Shown here piece after piece: positions 25,291 to 33,784 of a DNA stretch of 64,000 nucleotides; position 1 is the stretch's first letter, and each line of letters opens with the position of its first letter. The stretch lies in contig JBMNMS010000001.1 of NCBI GenBank assembly GCA_050953445.1, positions 1 to 64,000 on the forward strand. Direction: 5' to 3'. Origin of the DNA: JBMNMS01 sp050953445. Its GTDB lineage: Bacteria > Bacillota > Clostridia > Peptostreptococcales > Anaerovoracaceae. Both the position numbers and the translations under genes were made by a program. The notes beneath the pieces were generated by a model. The model saw only the letters and a list, made by a program, of their open reading frames with translations, made no database searches and was not told the origin of the DNA.

Positions 25291-26328
25291 CTATATCTTC
25301 AGTCGCTGCTGTTCTTCCGAATCGCTGGGAAGCTGTATGCCTAAATGCCTGTATGCCGCCTCTGAGACCATGCGACCTTTTTGAGTCCTGTGAAGAAATC
25401 CTGCCTGGATGAGGTAAGGCTCATACACATCTTCAATGGTAACCCTTTCCTCCCCTATAGATGCTGCTATAGTATCTATGCCAACAGGGCCTCCCTTAAA
25501 TCTTTCTATGATTACACTCAGTATCTCCCTATCTAAACTCTCCAATCCATAATCATCGATACCCAATGCCTTTAAAGTCCTGTCAGTAACTCCTTCATCG
25601 ATAACCCTTTCACCTTCCACCTGACAAAAATCCCTTACTCTTTTCAAAAGTCGATTGGCAACTCGCGGGGTTCCCCTGGACCTTCTTGCCAATTCCATAA
25701 GTGGCTCCTCCTCAATGGATACCCCCAGAATATGCGCAGATCTATGTATTATCTCACCCAGTTCCTCATCATTATACATTTCAAACTTGCTTATGATCCC
25801 GAATCGATCCCTTAAAGGAGCAGACAGACTACCCGCCCGGGTGGTGGCACCTATCAGCGTAAACCTACCAAGATCAAGCCTTATAGACCTTGCAGATGGA
25901 CCCTTGCCTATAACGATATCCAGGGCGTAATCTTCCATGGCCGAATAAAGTATTTCCTCCACCGACCTGTTCAACCTGTGAATTTCATCTATAAAAAGGA
26001 CGTCATGGTCATTGAGGTTAGTCAAAATAGCAGCCAGGTCTCCCGAACGTTCAATGGCTGGCCCTGACGTGATTCTAAGGTCCACCCCAAGTTCCTTAGC
26101 TATTATTCCTGCAAGGGTGGTCTTCCCAAGCCCGGGCGGCCCATAAAACAACACGTGATCAAGAGGTTCTCCCCGGATCTTGGCTGCCTCTATAAACACC
26201 TTTAAGTTATTAGTGACCCCCTTCTGGCCTATGTAATCCTCAAAACGCTTAGGCCTTAACGAGTTTTCTAAATCCTCCTCGCCATCACCCATGTTGGCCA
26301 TGGTAATTCTTTCTTCCGAATAATCCAT
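25291..26328 (-). CDS. ruvB: Holliday junction branch-migration helicase RuvB
   Basis: AAA+ motor of the RuvAB complex, about 345 residues. Walker A YGPPGLGKTT, Walker B LFIDEIHRLNR, sensor GATTRAGSLSAPLRDRFG, and the C-terminal winged helix (GVDTIAASIGEE-like GIDTIAASIGEERVTIEDVYEPYLIQAGF). The start MDYSEERITM at 26328 follows AGAAGG closely; an ATG at 26403 would overlap ruvA by 43 bases and add residues not seen in the family. It lies in the ruvC-ruvA-ruvB operon. Confidence 0.95.
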   Translation of the reverse strand: MDYSEERITMANMGDGEEDLENSLRPKRFEDYIGQKGVTNNLKVFIEAAKIRGEPLDHVLFYGPPGLGKTTLAGIIAKELGVDLRITSGPAIERSGDLAAILTNLNDHDVLFIDEIHRLNRSVEEILYSAMEDYALDIVIGKGPSARSIRLDLGRFTLIGATTRAGSLSAPLRDRFGIISKFEMYNDEELGEIIHRSAHILGVSIEEEPLMELARRSRGTPRVANRLLKRVRDFCQVEGERVIDEGVTDRTLKALGIDDYGLESLDREILSVIIERFKGGPVGIDTIAASIGEERVTIEDVYEPYLIQAGFLHRTQKGRMVSEAAYRHLGIQLPSDSEEQQRLKI

Positions 26329-26360
26329 ATCCTTCTCTCTCCGGTTTTCACTCTCAATTA

Positions 26361-26963
26361 CTACAACTTGATTGACAAACCTCTTAGTGCTTTCTTTAAA
26401 CACTCTTCCGCTGTCAAACCTTCCTCATCAACAGCAGCCACAGCAGCCGCAGCCTCGCTTCTGCTATATCCCAAGACCATAAGCCCTTCGATAGCCTCGC
26501 CCTTAACCCCATCCCCGGAACGGATAGTGACTTCATCTCCTCCGTCCATGTGAAAGGCCAGTTCCCCCAATTTGTCTTTTAGCTCCAGGACTATTCTTTG
26601 TGCAGTTTTTTTACCTATACCGTTTGCCCTAATTAAAGTTGACATGTCCTCAAACACTATTGCTTTATACGCCTCCGATGGTGACATTGCCGAAAGTATT
26701 GCCATTGCTGCCTTTGCACCAACGCCATTGACTGTTCTGAGTTTTTGAAACAACTTCATGGATTCCTCATCTGCAAAGCCATAAAGGCTTACATCATCTT
26801 CCCTGACAATCATTTCAATAAATACTGTAATCTCCTCTTTTTCATCCCTTAGATAAAGTGACGAATTATCTGGTATGGAAACCTTGTAGCCTATGCCTGA
26901 CGCTTCAATTACCACACCACCATCTATCTTCGCTACGATATGTCCTTTGATATAATGAAACAT
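26361..26963 (-). CDS. ruvA: Holliday junction protein RuvA
   Basis: Protein of 200 residues that binds four-way junctions and loads RuvB. The OB-fold N-terminus (MFHYIKGHIVAKIDGGVVIEASGIGY), two helix-hairpin-helix motifs (LRTVNGVGAKAAMAIL and LIRANGIGKKTAQRIVLELKDKLG) and the C-terminal RuvB-binding three-helix domain (EGLMVLGYSRSEAAAAVAAV) are all visible. AAGGAG precedes the ATG. It lies between ruvC and ruvB. Confidence 0.96.
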   Translation of the reverse strand: MFHYIKGHIVAKIDGGVVIEASGIGYKVSIPDNSSLYLRDEKEEITVFIEMIVREDDVSLYGFADEESMKLFQKLRTVNGVGAKAAMAILSAMSPSEAYKAIVFEDMSTLIRANGIGKKTAQRIVLELKDKLGELAFHMDGGDEVTIRSGDGVKGEAIEGLMVLGYSRSEAAAAVAAVDEEGLTAEECLKKALRGLSIKL

Positions 26964-26987
26964 CTCTCATTTCTCCTTATGTAGATG

Positions 26988-27497
26988 TTAAACCTCTTTT
27001 ATCTTAACCTGGCGGAGCCGATCTATAAATCCCAATGAATTGCCATGACATATGGCCGCAGCTAGAGCATCCGCTGTATCATCCGGCTTAGGTATTGTGG
27101 ACAGCCCTAAAATATTCTTAACCATCACCTGAATCTGTCTTTTTTCTGCCCTTCCGTAGCCTATCAAACCCTGTTTGATTTGGAGAGGAGTATATTCACA
27201 GATTTCCAGACCCGAATTGGCACAGGCTAAGATTGCCACCCCTCTTGCCTGGCCAACCAATATGGCTGTCCTCGTGTTCGTATTAAAAAATAGCTCCTCG
27301 ATAGCCGCAACTTGAGGCTGATATTCACATATCAGATCCATCAAACCATTATACAGGCATTTCAACCTATGGGGCATTTCCATTTCCTTGTCGGTTGTCA
27401 GCGCACCATATGTAACCGGAGAAAAACGATTCCCCTTCATATCTATAATCCCATAGCCCATTATGGCAAATCCCGGATCAACACCTAAAATACGCAT
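26988..27497 (-). CDS. ruvC: Holliday junction endonuclease RuvC
   Basis: Protein of 169 residues that resolves four-way junctions. The acidic catalytic residues are visible: first Asp in MRILGVDPGFAIMGYG, Glu in AAIEELFFNTNTRT, and the terminal acidic pair in PDDTADALAAAICH. The start at 27497 was chosen because the family begins MRILGVDPG; an ATG at 27515 adds six residues. It opens the ruv operon and has its own promoter 60-90 bases upstream. Confidence 0.95.
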   Translation of the reverse strand: MRILGVDPGFAIMGYGIIDMKGNRFSPVTYGALTTDKEMEMPHRLKCLYNGLMDLICEYQPQVAAIEELFFNTNTRTAILVGQARGVAILACANSGLEICEYTPLQIKQGLIGYGRAEKRQIQVMVKNILGLSTIPKPDDTADALAAAICHGNSLGFIDRLRQVKIKEV

Positions 27498-27555
27498 TTC
27501 GCCCCCATTTTTCAAATCTCATTCTGTCGCTACACCGCCCTTTCGGCAGAATATA

Positions 27556-27584
27556 ATTATAGCATATGTCCTGTTTATTGTCTA
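27556..27584 (-). promoter_or_regulatory. Promoter of the ruvC operon
   Basis: Minus-strand TAGACA (27584-27579), 17 bases, TATAAT (27561-27556), about 60 bases before the RuvC start. No LexA-type box was evident. Confidence 0.65.
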
Positions 27585-27616
27585 AAAAAAACCGGATGAC
27601 AGGGTAAAATAATATC

Positions 27617-27646
27617 TTGATAAACCGGTATCCCCTAATGTATAAT
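27617..27646 (+). promoter_or_regulatory. Promoter of oadA
   Basis: TTGATA (27617-27622), 18 bases, TATAAT (27641-27646), followed by a leader of about 95 bases and an AGGAAAGGA-type ribosome binding site before ATG 27748. Confidence 0.65.
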
Positions 27647-27747
27647 ATTCTTTAAAGTTAAAACTCACCGATAATATTATGACCTACTAGGAAAGATCGA
27701 GCAATTGTAGTTTTGTCGGAACAATACTCAGGAAAGGATATAATCTC

Positions 27748-29145
27748 ATGAAACCTATAAAGATTACAGAAACAGCCCTTAGAGACGGGCATCAATCCCT
27801 GATAGCTACCAGAATGACAACCGAGGAAATGCTCCCAATTTTAGAAGTTATGGATGAAATAGGGTACAATGCATTGGAAATGTGGGGCGGCGCAACCTTC
27901 GATTCCTGTCTGCGCTTTCTAAACGAAAATCCCTGGGACAGGCTTAGAGCCTTTCGTAAAATCATTAAAAAGACTCCCCTCCAAATGCTGCTTAGAGGCC
28001 AAAACCTTCTGGGTTACAAGCATTATGCAGATGATGTGGTAGACGAATTCGTCGATAGAGCCATTGCTAACGGTATCGACAACATTCGGATTTTCGATGC
28101 ACTAAACGATACAAGGAACTTAGAAGCTGCCATTAAGGCAACAAAAAAATACGGGGGACATGCTCAAGGAACCATTTCATATACCCGAAGCCCTGTTCAT
28201 ACCAATGAGGTGTTCATAAAATTAGGAAAGGAAATCCAGGACATGGGTGCGGATTCCATCTGTATAAAAGACATGGCCGGCCTTTTGGATCCATACAATA
28301 CCTATGAATTGGTAAAGGCTATGAAGGCCCAATTGACCATTCCCATTGAGCTCCACACACATGCTACTAGCGGGCTTGGGAGCATGACCTATATGAAAGC
28401 GGCTGAAGCAGGTGTGGACATCATAGATACAGCCCTCAGCCCCTTTGCCGAAGGTACATCACAGCCACCGACAGAACCTATGGTTGCTGCCTTCCAGGGA
28501 ACCCCTTACGACACAGGATTGAATATGGAGCTCCTCAACAAGGCTTCAGAATATTTCAGACCCATTCGTGAAAAATATATTGCATCAGGACTTTTGGATC
28601 CGAAATTGATGGGTGTGGATATCAACACCCTGATCTATCAGGTTCCCGGCGGGATGCTTTCCAACCTTTTGAAACAGCTAAAAGAACAGAATGCAGAGGA
28701 TAAATTCGACGAGGTACTCAAGGAAGTACCAAAGGTTCGTGAGGATCTGGGATATCCTCCCCTGGTAACCCCCACCAGTCAAATCGTAGGTAGCCAGGCT
28801 GTTCTAAATGTTGTAACAGGTCAACGCTATAAGGTGGTGCCGAAGGAAGTGCGGGAACTTGTAAGAGGTATGTATGGCAAAACAACCCTTCCAATAAAGG
28901 AGGAAATTGTAAAGAAGATAATAGGCAACAAGGAACAGGTAACCTGCAGACCTGCCGACTTAATAGCACCAGAGATGGATAGCATCAGAAAAGAGGTTGC
29001 AGAATACATCGAGGAACCAGAAGATGCATTGCTTTATGCGCTTTTCCCCCAACCCTCAATTGAGTTCTTCAAAGTGCGCAACGCTGCAAGGCATGGTATT
29101 GATTCAACCCTGTTAAACGAAGAGGATAAAGTTCATCCCGTTTGA
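27748..29145 (+). CDS. oadA: Oxaloacetate decarboxylase alpha / carboxyltransferase subunit
   Basis: Protein of 465 residues with an HMGL-like TIM barrel: ITETALRDGHQSLIATRM (metal-binding Asp), DSICIKDMAGLL with the carboxyl-lysine-type KDM, LHTHATSG (metal His pair) and PSEG-like SPFAEGTSQPPTEPM. A conserved carboxylase domain follows. There is no C-terminal biotin-lipoyl domain (no AMKM motif), so biotin must be on a separate protein. It may be the carboxyltransferase part of oxaloacetate decarboxylase, pyruvate carboxylase or transcarboxylase. It is monocistronic, with its own promoter and terminator. Confidence 0.88.
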   Translation: MKPIKITETALRDGHQSLIATRMTTEEMLPILEVMDEIGYNALEMWGGATFDSCLRFLNENPWDRLRAFRKIIKKTPLQMLLRGQNLLGYKHYADDVVDEFVDRAIANGIDNIRIFDALNDTRNLEAAIKATKKYGGHAQGTISYTRSPVHTNEVFIKLGKEIQDMGADSICIKDMAGLLDPYNTYELVKAMKAQLTIPIELHTHATSGLGSMTYMKAAEAGVDIIDTALSPFAEGTSQPPTEPMVAAFQGTPYDTGLNMELLNKASEYFRPIREKYIASGLLDPKLMGVDINTLIYQVPGGMLSNLLKQLKEQNAEDKFDEVLKEVPKVREDLGYPPLVTPTSQIVGSQAVLNVVTGQRYKVVPKEVRELVRGMYGKTTLPIKEEIVKKIIGNKEQVTCRPADLIAPEMDSIRKEVAEYIEEPEDALLYALFPQPSIEFFKVRNAARHGIDSTLLNEEDKVHPV

Positions 29146-29162
29146 TTGAATCGCATTACTTG

Positions 29163-29194
29163 AAAGATCCGATTTCTATCGGGTCTTTTTTTTT
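29163..29194 (+). terminator. Terminator after oadA
   Basis: AAAGATCCGAT (29163-29173) pairs with ATCGGGTCTTT (29178-29188) with one G-U pair, followed by a T run to 29194. A classical intrinsic terminator. Confidence 0.88.
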
Positions 29195-29222
29195 AAGGTC
29201 TGGATAACCGGATCCAAAATTA

Positions 29223-29251
29223 TTGATAAAAAAAGCATAAAATGCTATAAT
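29223..29251 (+). promoter_or_regulatory. Promoter of argR-recN
   Basis: TTGATA (29223-29228), 17 bases, TATAAT (29246-29251), about 45 bases before the argR ATG. The leader is AT-rich and could contain an ARG box, but I could not define one. Confidence 0.75.
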
Positions 29252-29295
29252 AATTTATAACTGAACAACAAATTGACCAAGGAGAATAGCCTTCC

Positions 29296-29751
29296 ATGAG
29301 AAGCTTACGCCAAAATAAAATATTGGAAATAATTGAATCTAACCAAGTCGAAACCCAAAGTCAACTTGTAGATCTCCTTAACCAATGTGGATTTAATGTG
29401 ACACAGGCTACAATATCCAGGGACATAAAAGAATTGCAGCTGATCAAATCCCAGACAGCTGACGGGAAATACAAATATGCTCCTGGCTTTTCTAAAGCGG
29501 AAGCCTCCACTGATAGCTTCAGAAACATCTTCAAGGAAACCATCATGTCCGTAGGTTCTTCCGGCAACATGATAGTAATAAAAACCCTTCCCGGTTGTGC
29601 CAACGCAGCTTGCGAAGCCATCGACACCATGGGTTTACCCCATATAATGGGCTCCATCGCCGGGGACAACACCATTTTCCTGGTGGTAGATGATTATTCG
29701 AGGGTTTCCGGTCTGGTCAAACGCTTCAGTGAGATGATTCAACCGAGGTAA
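29296..29751 (+). CDS. argR: Arginine repressor
   Basis: Protein of 151 residues. The N-terminal winged helix (SLRQNKILEIIESNQVETQSQLVDLL, then GFNVTQATISRDIKELQLIK) binds ARG boxes. The C-terminal domain holds the arginine-binding and hexamerisation motif (CANAACEAIDTMGLPHIMGSIAGDNTIFLVV). It controls arginine synthesis and catabolism. AAGGAG precedes the ATG. It is followed after three bases by recN, the usual arrangement in Firmicutes. Confidence 0.96.
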   Translation: MRSLRQNKILEIIESNQVETQSQLVDLLNQCGFNVTQATISRDIKELQLIKSQTADGKYKYAPGFSKAEASTDSFRNIFKETIMSVGSSGNMIVIKTLPGCANAACEAIDTMGLPHIMGSIAGDNTIFLVVDDYSRVSGLVKRFSEMIQPR

Positions 29752-29754
29752 AAA

Positions 29755-31446
29755 ATGATAACACATATAGAAATTCGCAACTTTGCAATCATAGACCATC
29801 TAAGCCTTGATTTTCATCAGGGCTTTAATATAATTACAGGGGAAACCGGAGCAGGTAAATCCATTTTAATTGAAGCCATCAGCATGGCTCTGGGAAACCG
29901 TGCTGATACAACCTTGGTGCGCAGCGGCAGCGATAAGGCCATAATCGAACTGACCGTATCCACCCATGATCCGATAGCTCTTGAGATGCTAAAAGAAAAC
30001 CACCTCCTGGAAGGACAGGTCAAAGAATCTACTTTTATCATTTCCAGAGAAATCTACTCTTCCGGCAAAAGTCTTTGCCGCATTGATGGCAGCATTGTGT
30101 CCTTGAATTTCTTGAAAATGCTATGCGGAAGAATCGCCGACATACACGGACAATATGACCACCAATCCCTACTTAATCCGGAGCGGCATATTAATCTCCT
30201 GGATAGATATGGTGAGGATCTCATAGGCCCTCCCATGGAAAATGTTACGATACTATATGAGGAGTACATAACCGCAAAACGAGAGTACGACGACCTTGAA
30301 AAGAACAGTGCCGAAAGGGAAAGACGCAGGGACTTTATGCAATTTGAATTGGATGAAATCCATGCCATTGCACCGATGCCGGAAGAGGACGATGCACTAA
30401 ACAAGGAACTTATCGTATTAAAAAACGGTGAATTAATAAAAGAAAAGCTATCATACGCATTTGAATATCTCTCCGCCGGTGATCCATCAACAGATTCTTT
30501 GATGTCTAAAGCCATTTCCTCATTGAAGGAGATAGAGAATCTTTCAGATGAGGTTGGTCAACTTGCCAACACTATCTCCGACTGCTATTATCGCTTAGAG
30601 GATGCGGCAGGTCAACTCCGCCGTCTGGGGGATAATGTTGAAGTTTCGGAGGAACGGCTAAATCAGGTTGTGTTGCGCCTTGATCTTCTAAACAACTTGA
30701 AACGAAAATATGGAGGTTCTCTTCAAAAGGTGATAGCCTACGGCGATGAGCTTCGGGAGCAGTTGCAAAAGGTGGAGAACCATCAGTCTATCCAGAAGGA
30801 TTTATATAAAAAGATGGAACTGCAAAGAGAGATGCTGTCAGAGGCATCGCTCCACCTTACCCGCCAGCGAAAAAAAGCCGCCTTAAAATTAGAGAAGGAA
30901 ATTTGTGAAGAATTAAAGGATTTGAATTTCAAAGATGCCACCTTCTCCATCCACTTCCATGATACCCATGAGCCTGCGTTTGGATCAAGGGGTTGGGACA
31001 GAATTGAGTTTCTCTTTTCCCCAAACAAAGGGGAACCGGAAAAACCTCTTGCAAAAATTGCATCAGGGGGTGAAATCTCAAGAATCATGCTGGCTTTTAA
31101 GAGGATAATAGGGGAATATGATCTAATTCCCACCTTGATATTTGATGAGATAGACACTGGTATAAGCGGTGTAACTGCCAGCATAGTAGGCAGAAAATTA
31201 TTGGATATTTCCAGCCGCTTACAGGTTATTTGCATAACGCACCTGGCTCAGATAGCCGCCTTCGGTGATCATCATTTCAGGATAGAAAAAATGGAGAGTC
31301 AAGGTAGAATAAATACCACCGTCATCCCTTTGAAACCTTCTGAAAAGGCTGCTGAAATCGCCAGATTGCTAGGTGGAATTCAAGTTACAGATCTGACTAT
31401 GAAAAATGCAGAAGAACTTATACAACTTTCCAAAAAAGATAACTAA
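29755..31446 (+). CDS. recN: DNA repair ATPase RecN
   Basis: SMC-like protein of 563 residues acting in double-strand break repair. Walker A is in ITGETGAGKSILIEAISMALG (about 28-48), coiled-coil arms fill the middle, and the C-terminal half has the ABC signature KIASGGEISRIMLAFK and Walker B TLIFDEIDTGISG followed by ICITHLAQIAAFGDHHF. Length is normal. Its ribosome binding site GAGG lies within the end of argR. Confidence 0.96.
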   Translation: MITHIEIRNFAIIDHLSLDFHQGFNIITGETGAGKSILIEAISMALGNRADTTLVRSGSDKAIIELTVSTHDPIALEMLKENHLLEGQVKESTFIISREIYSSGKSLCRIDGSIVSLNFLKMLCGRIADIHGQYDHQSLLNPERHINLLDRYGEDLIGPPMENVTILYEEYITAKREYDDLEKNSAERERRRDFMQFELDEIHAIAPMPEEDDALNKELIVLKNGELIKEKLSYAFEYLSAGDPSTDSLMSKAISSLKEIENLSDEVGQLANTISDCYYRLEDAAGQLRRLGDNVEVSEERLNQVVLRLDLLNNLKRKYGGSLQKVIAYGDELREQLQKVENHQSIQKDLYKKMELQREMLSEASLHLTRQRKKAALKLEKEICEELKDLNFKDATFSIHFHDTHEPAFGSRGWDRIEFLFSPNKGEPEKPLAKIASGGEISRIMLAFKRIIGEYDLIPTLIFDEIDTGISGVTASIVGRKLLDISSRLQVICITHLAQIAAFGDHHFRIEKMESQGRINTTVIPLKPSEKAAEIARLLGGIQVTDLTMKNAEELIQLSKKDN

Positions 31447-31492
31447 GGATATTACAGGCTAACGATATACCATCTAACATTTAACACACTTA

Positions 31493-31519
31493 AAATGCAG
31501 GGCTATGCGCCCTGCATTT
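31493..31519. terminator. Hairpin between recN and ispH-S1
   Basis: Perfect 11-bp stem AAATGCAGGGC (31493-31503) with GCCCTGCATTT (31509-31519) and a 5-nt loop between two convergent genes. There is no long T tract on the plus side and a short one on the minus side, so it probably works as a weak bidirectional terminator. Confidence 0.65.
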
Positions 31520-31534
31520 CGACAATCCTATTAT

Positions 31535-33784
31535 CTATTCTTCCTCTGAATTGTTATCTGAATCAAATACTGCTTCACCTGCATCTTCTTCCGTATTTTC
31601 CGCTACGGGAGCTTCTTCAACCTCCGGTACATCTGTTTCTTCCGCCGCTTCATCCGGGTAATCCATGTCCGTGTCGTCTTTTCCTAAAATGGAATTATCA
31701 AGGGTTTCTTTTATAGAAAGGCTTATACGCTTGCGATCCTTTTCTATTTCCAATATTTTAGTTTGTACGATCTGCCCTAAGGATAGCTCGTCGGCAACAT
31801 TTGTAACCCGTTTAAAAGCTATTTCAGAAATGTGCACCAGACCGTCTAAACCGGGTTCCAATTCCACAAATGCACCATATTCCTTAATCTGAACCACCTT
31901 ACCCTCAATGACCTGCCCCACCTGATATTTCTCCTCAATAATAGACCAGGGTTCCGGCTGGTTTTGTTTGAGACCTAATGAAATCTTGCCTTTTTCATCA
32001 TTTCTTGATAGTATCTTAACATTGATTTTTTGACCAATTTCAAGGGCTTCCTGAGGATGTTTAAGCTTACCCCAGGAGATTTCAGAAATGTGGAGAAGTC
32101 CGTCTATACCACCGATATCTACAAAGGCACCATAATCGGTGAATCGCATTACCGTACCTTCAACATTGTCTCCCACGTTAAGGGAATCCCATATCTCCTG
32201 AATCCTTTTTTGCTTTTCCTCCGCTAAATAGGCCTTATGAGAAAAAACAGCCTTATTTCTTTTCTGATCGACCCGGCTAACCTTTACGGGCAGAATCTTG
32301 CCAACAAACTCGTCCGCCTTTTCCACATATCTGTCCGATAGCTGGGACATAGGAATGAACCCGGCAACCTCTTTGTAGACTGCGATTACACCGCCCTTAA
32401 CTTCTTTGACAACCTTTGCATTTACAACTGTTTTGTTGTCAAGTGCCAGATTAATCTCATCCCAGTGTTCATTTACTTCAAGTTTTCTTTTTGAAAGAAG
32501 GATATTTCCATCTCCGTCGTCATTTTTTATAACCTTAGCTTGAATGGGATCACCCTCTTTGAGCAATTCCGTAAGCTCCTGATCCCCTTCCAGAGTCATT
32601 TCCTCCTTCGGGATTATTCCGTCCTTCTTGCATCCCAGGTTTACAACTACATATTTGTTAGTAACCTGAACAACTTCGCCATCGACGACTTCACCTCTCC
32701 CCGGCAATCTGAGGGATTTTTCAATCTGATCCATTAAATCCTGCATCTGATTTACTTCTTCTGCGGCCGCTGATTCCGTCTCCTCGTCAGTGGCCAAAAC
32801 CGTTTCATTTGCTGATTCTTCCTGGATAACTTCGTTTCCTTCAGAAACAGATTCTTCTACGATTTCTTCAGTTGCCGAATCCTTTTCTGCCACTTCATCA
32901 ATAGTATCTACATTTTGTTCTTTGTCGGTGATAAATTCACTCATGGTAGAAATAACCTCCTTAATGATGCGTTCAGGCGTCGATGCACCTGCCGCAACAC
33001 CTATTCTATTACATCTTTCGATTTCTTTCAATGGTAATTCTTCTTTTCTTTCAACAAAATAAACTTTTTCACAGTACCTCTTTGCTTTTTGATAGAGCTT
33101 ATTGGTATTGGCGCTTAACCTATCCCCTATTACAATCAGAATATCGGATTCCCTGGCCAATTCTCCGCAGCTATTCTGCCGTTCAGAAGTAGCATTGCAA
33201 ATCGTGTTAAAAATCTGGACATCTCCGCCTTTTTGAAGCACTACCGCCGTCACATCATCCCACAAATCGAGGGCAATGGTGGTTTGGGCTACCATGGTAA
33301 TCTTATCGAAATTTATGGATTGAGCCTCATCCACATTTGAGATGACCGTCGCCCTATCATCCGCCCACCCGCTAATTGCTATTACCTCCGGATGCTTCCT
33401 ATCCCCCACTATTACAACATTGCGTCCTTCCTCAGCGGCCTTTTCTACCAGCCTGTGGATTCGAAGCACAAAAGGACAGGTTGCATCCACTAAGGTTATT
33501 CCTTTTTTGAAAGCCTCATCATAAAATATTTTGGGCTCACCATGGGATCGAATCACAACCACATCACCTTTTGATGCCTGTTGTAGGGTGTCAATCCGTC
33601 CTACTCCTCTTTCCTCCAATTCTGCAACGACAGATTTGTTATGGATTATAGGACCGCAGGTATAAACATTAACCTTCCTTCCCTCGTACTCCCTTATAGT
33701 TTCCTCGGCCTTTCTGAGCGCCTCCTTCACACCAAAGCAGAAGCCCGAATGCTTCGCCCTTATAATTCTACTCTCTGTCATCAT
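31535..33784 (-). CDS. ispH: IspH fused to ribosomal protein S1
   Basis: Protein of 749 residues. Residues 1-285 are HMBPP reductase, the last step of the methylerythritol phosphate pathway, with 4Fe-4S ligands C16 (SGFCFGV), C103 (DATCPFV) and C196 (TICNATS). An acidic linker (about 290-350) joins it to four S1 RNA-binding domains (from about 363), two of which show GAFVDIGGIDGLLHISEISW and GAFVELEPGLDGLVHISEIAF, and an acidic tail. This fusion is known in Clostridia and may tie isoprenoid supply to translation. The start overlaps the end of rarA. Confidence 0.95.
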   Translation of the reverse strand: MMTESRIIRAKHSGFCFGVKEALRKAEETIREYEGRKVNVYTCGPIIHNKSVVAELEERGVGRIDTLQQASKGDVVVIRSHGEPKIFYDEAFKKGITLVDATCPFVLRIHRLVEKAAEEGRNVVIVGDRKHPEVIAISGWADDRATVISNVDEAQSINFDKITMVAQTTIALDLWDDVTAVVLQKGGDVQIFNTICNATSERQNSCGELARESDILIVIGDRLSANTNKLYQKAKRYCEKVYFVERKEELPLKEIERCNRIGVAAGASTPERIIKEVISTMSEFITDKEQNVDTIDEVAEKDSATEEIVEESVSEGNEVIQEESANETVLATDEETESAAAEEVNQMQDLMDQIEKSLRLPGRGEVVDGEVVQVTNKYVVVNLGCKKDGIIPKEEMTLEGDQELTELLKEGDPIQAKVIKNDDGDGNILLSKRKLEVNEHWDEINLALDNKTVVNAKVVKEVKGGVIAVYKEVAGFIPMSQLSDRYVEKADEFVGKILPVKVSRVDQKRNKAVFSHKAYLAEEKQKRIQEIWDSLNVGDNVEGTVMRFTDYGAFVDIGGIDGLLHISEISWGKLKHPQEALEIGQKINVKILSRNDEKGKISLGLKQNQPEPWSIIEEKYQVGQVIEGKVVQIKEYGAFVELEPGLDGLVHISEIAFKRVTNVADELSLGQIVQTKILEIEKDRKRISLSIKETLDNSILGKDDTDMDYPDEAAEETDVPEVEEAPVAENTEEDAGEAVFDSDNNSEEE

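Noticed and set aside
30054..31235. Two minus-strand open frames of about 150 codons opposite recN
   Set aside because: Antisense to conserved RecN motifs, Ser-rich shadow composition, no start signals.
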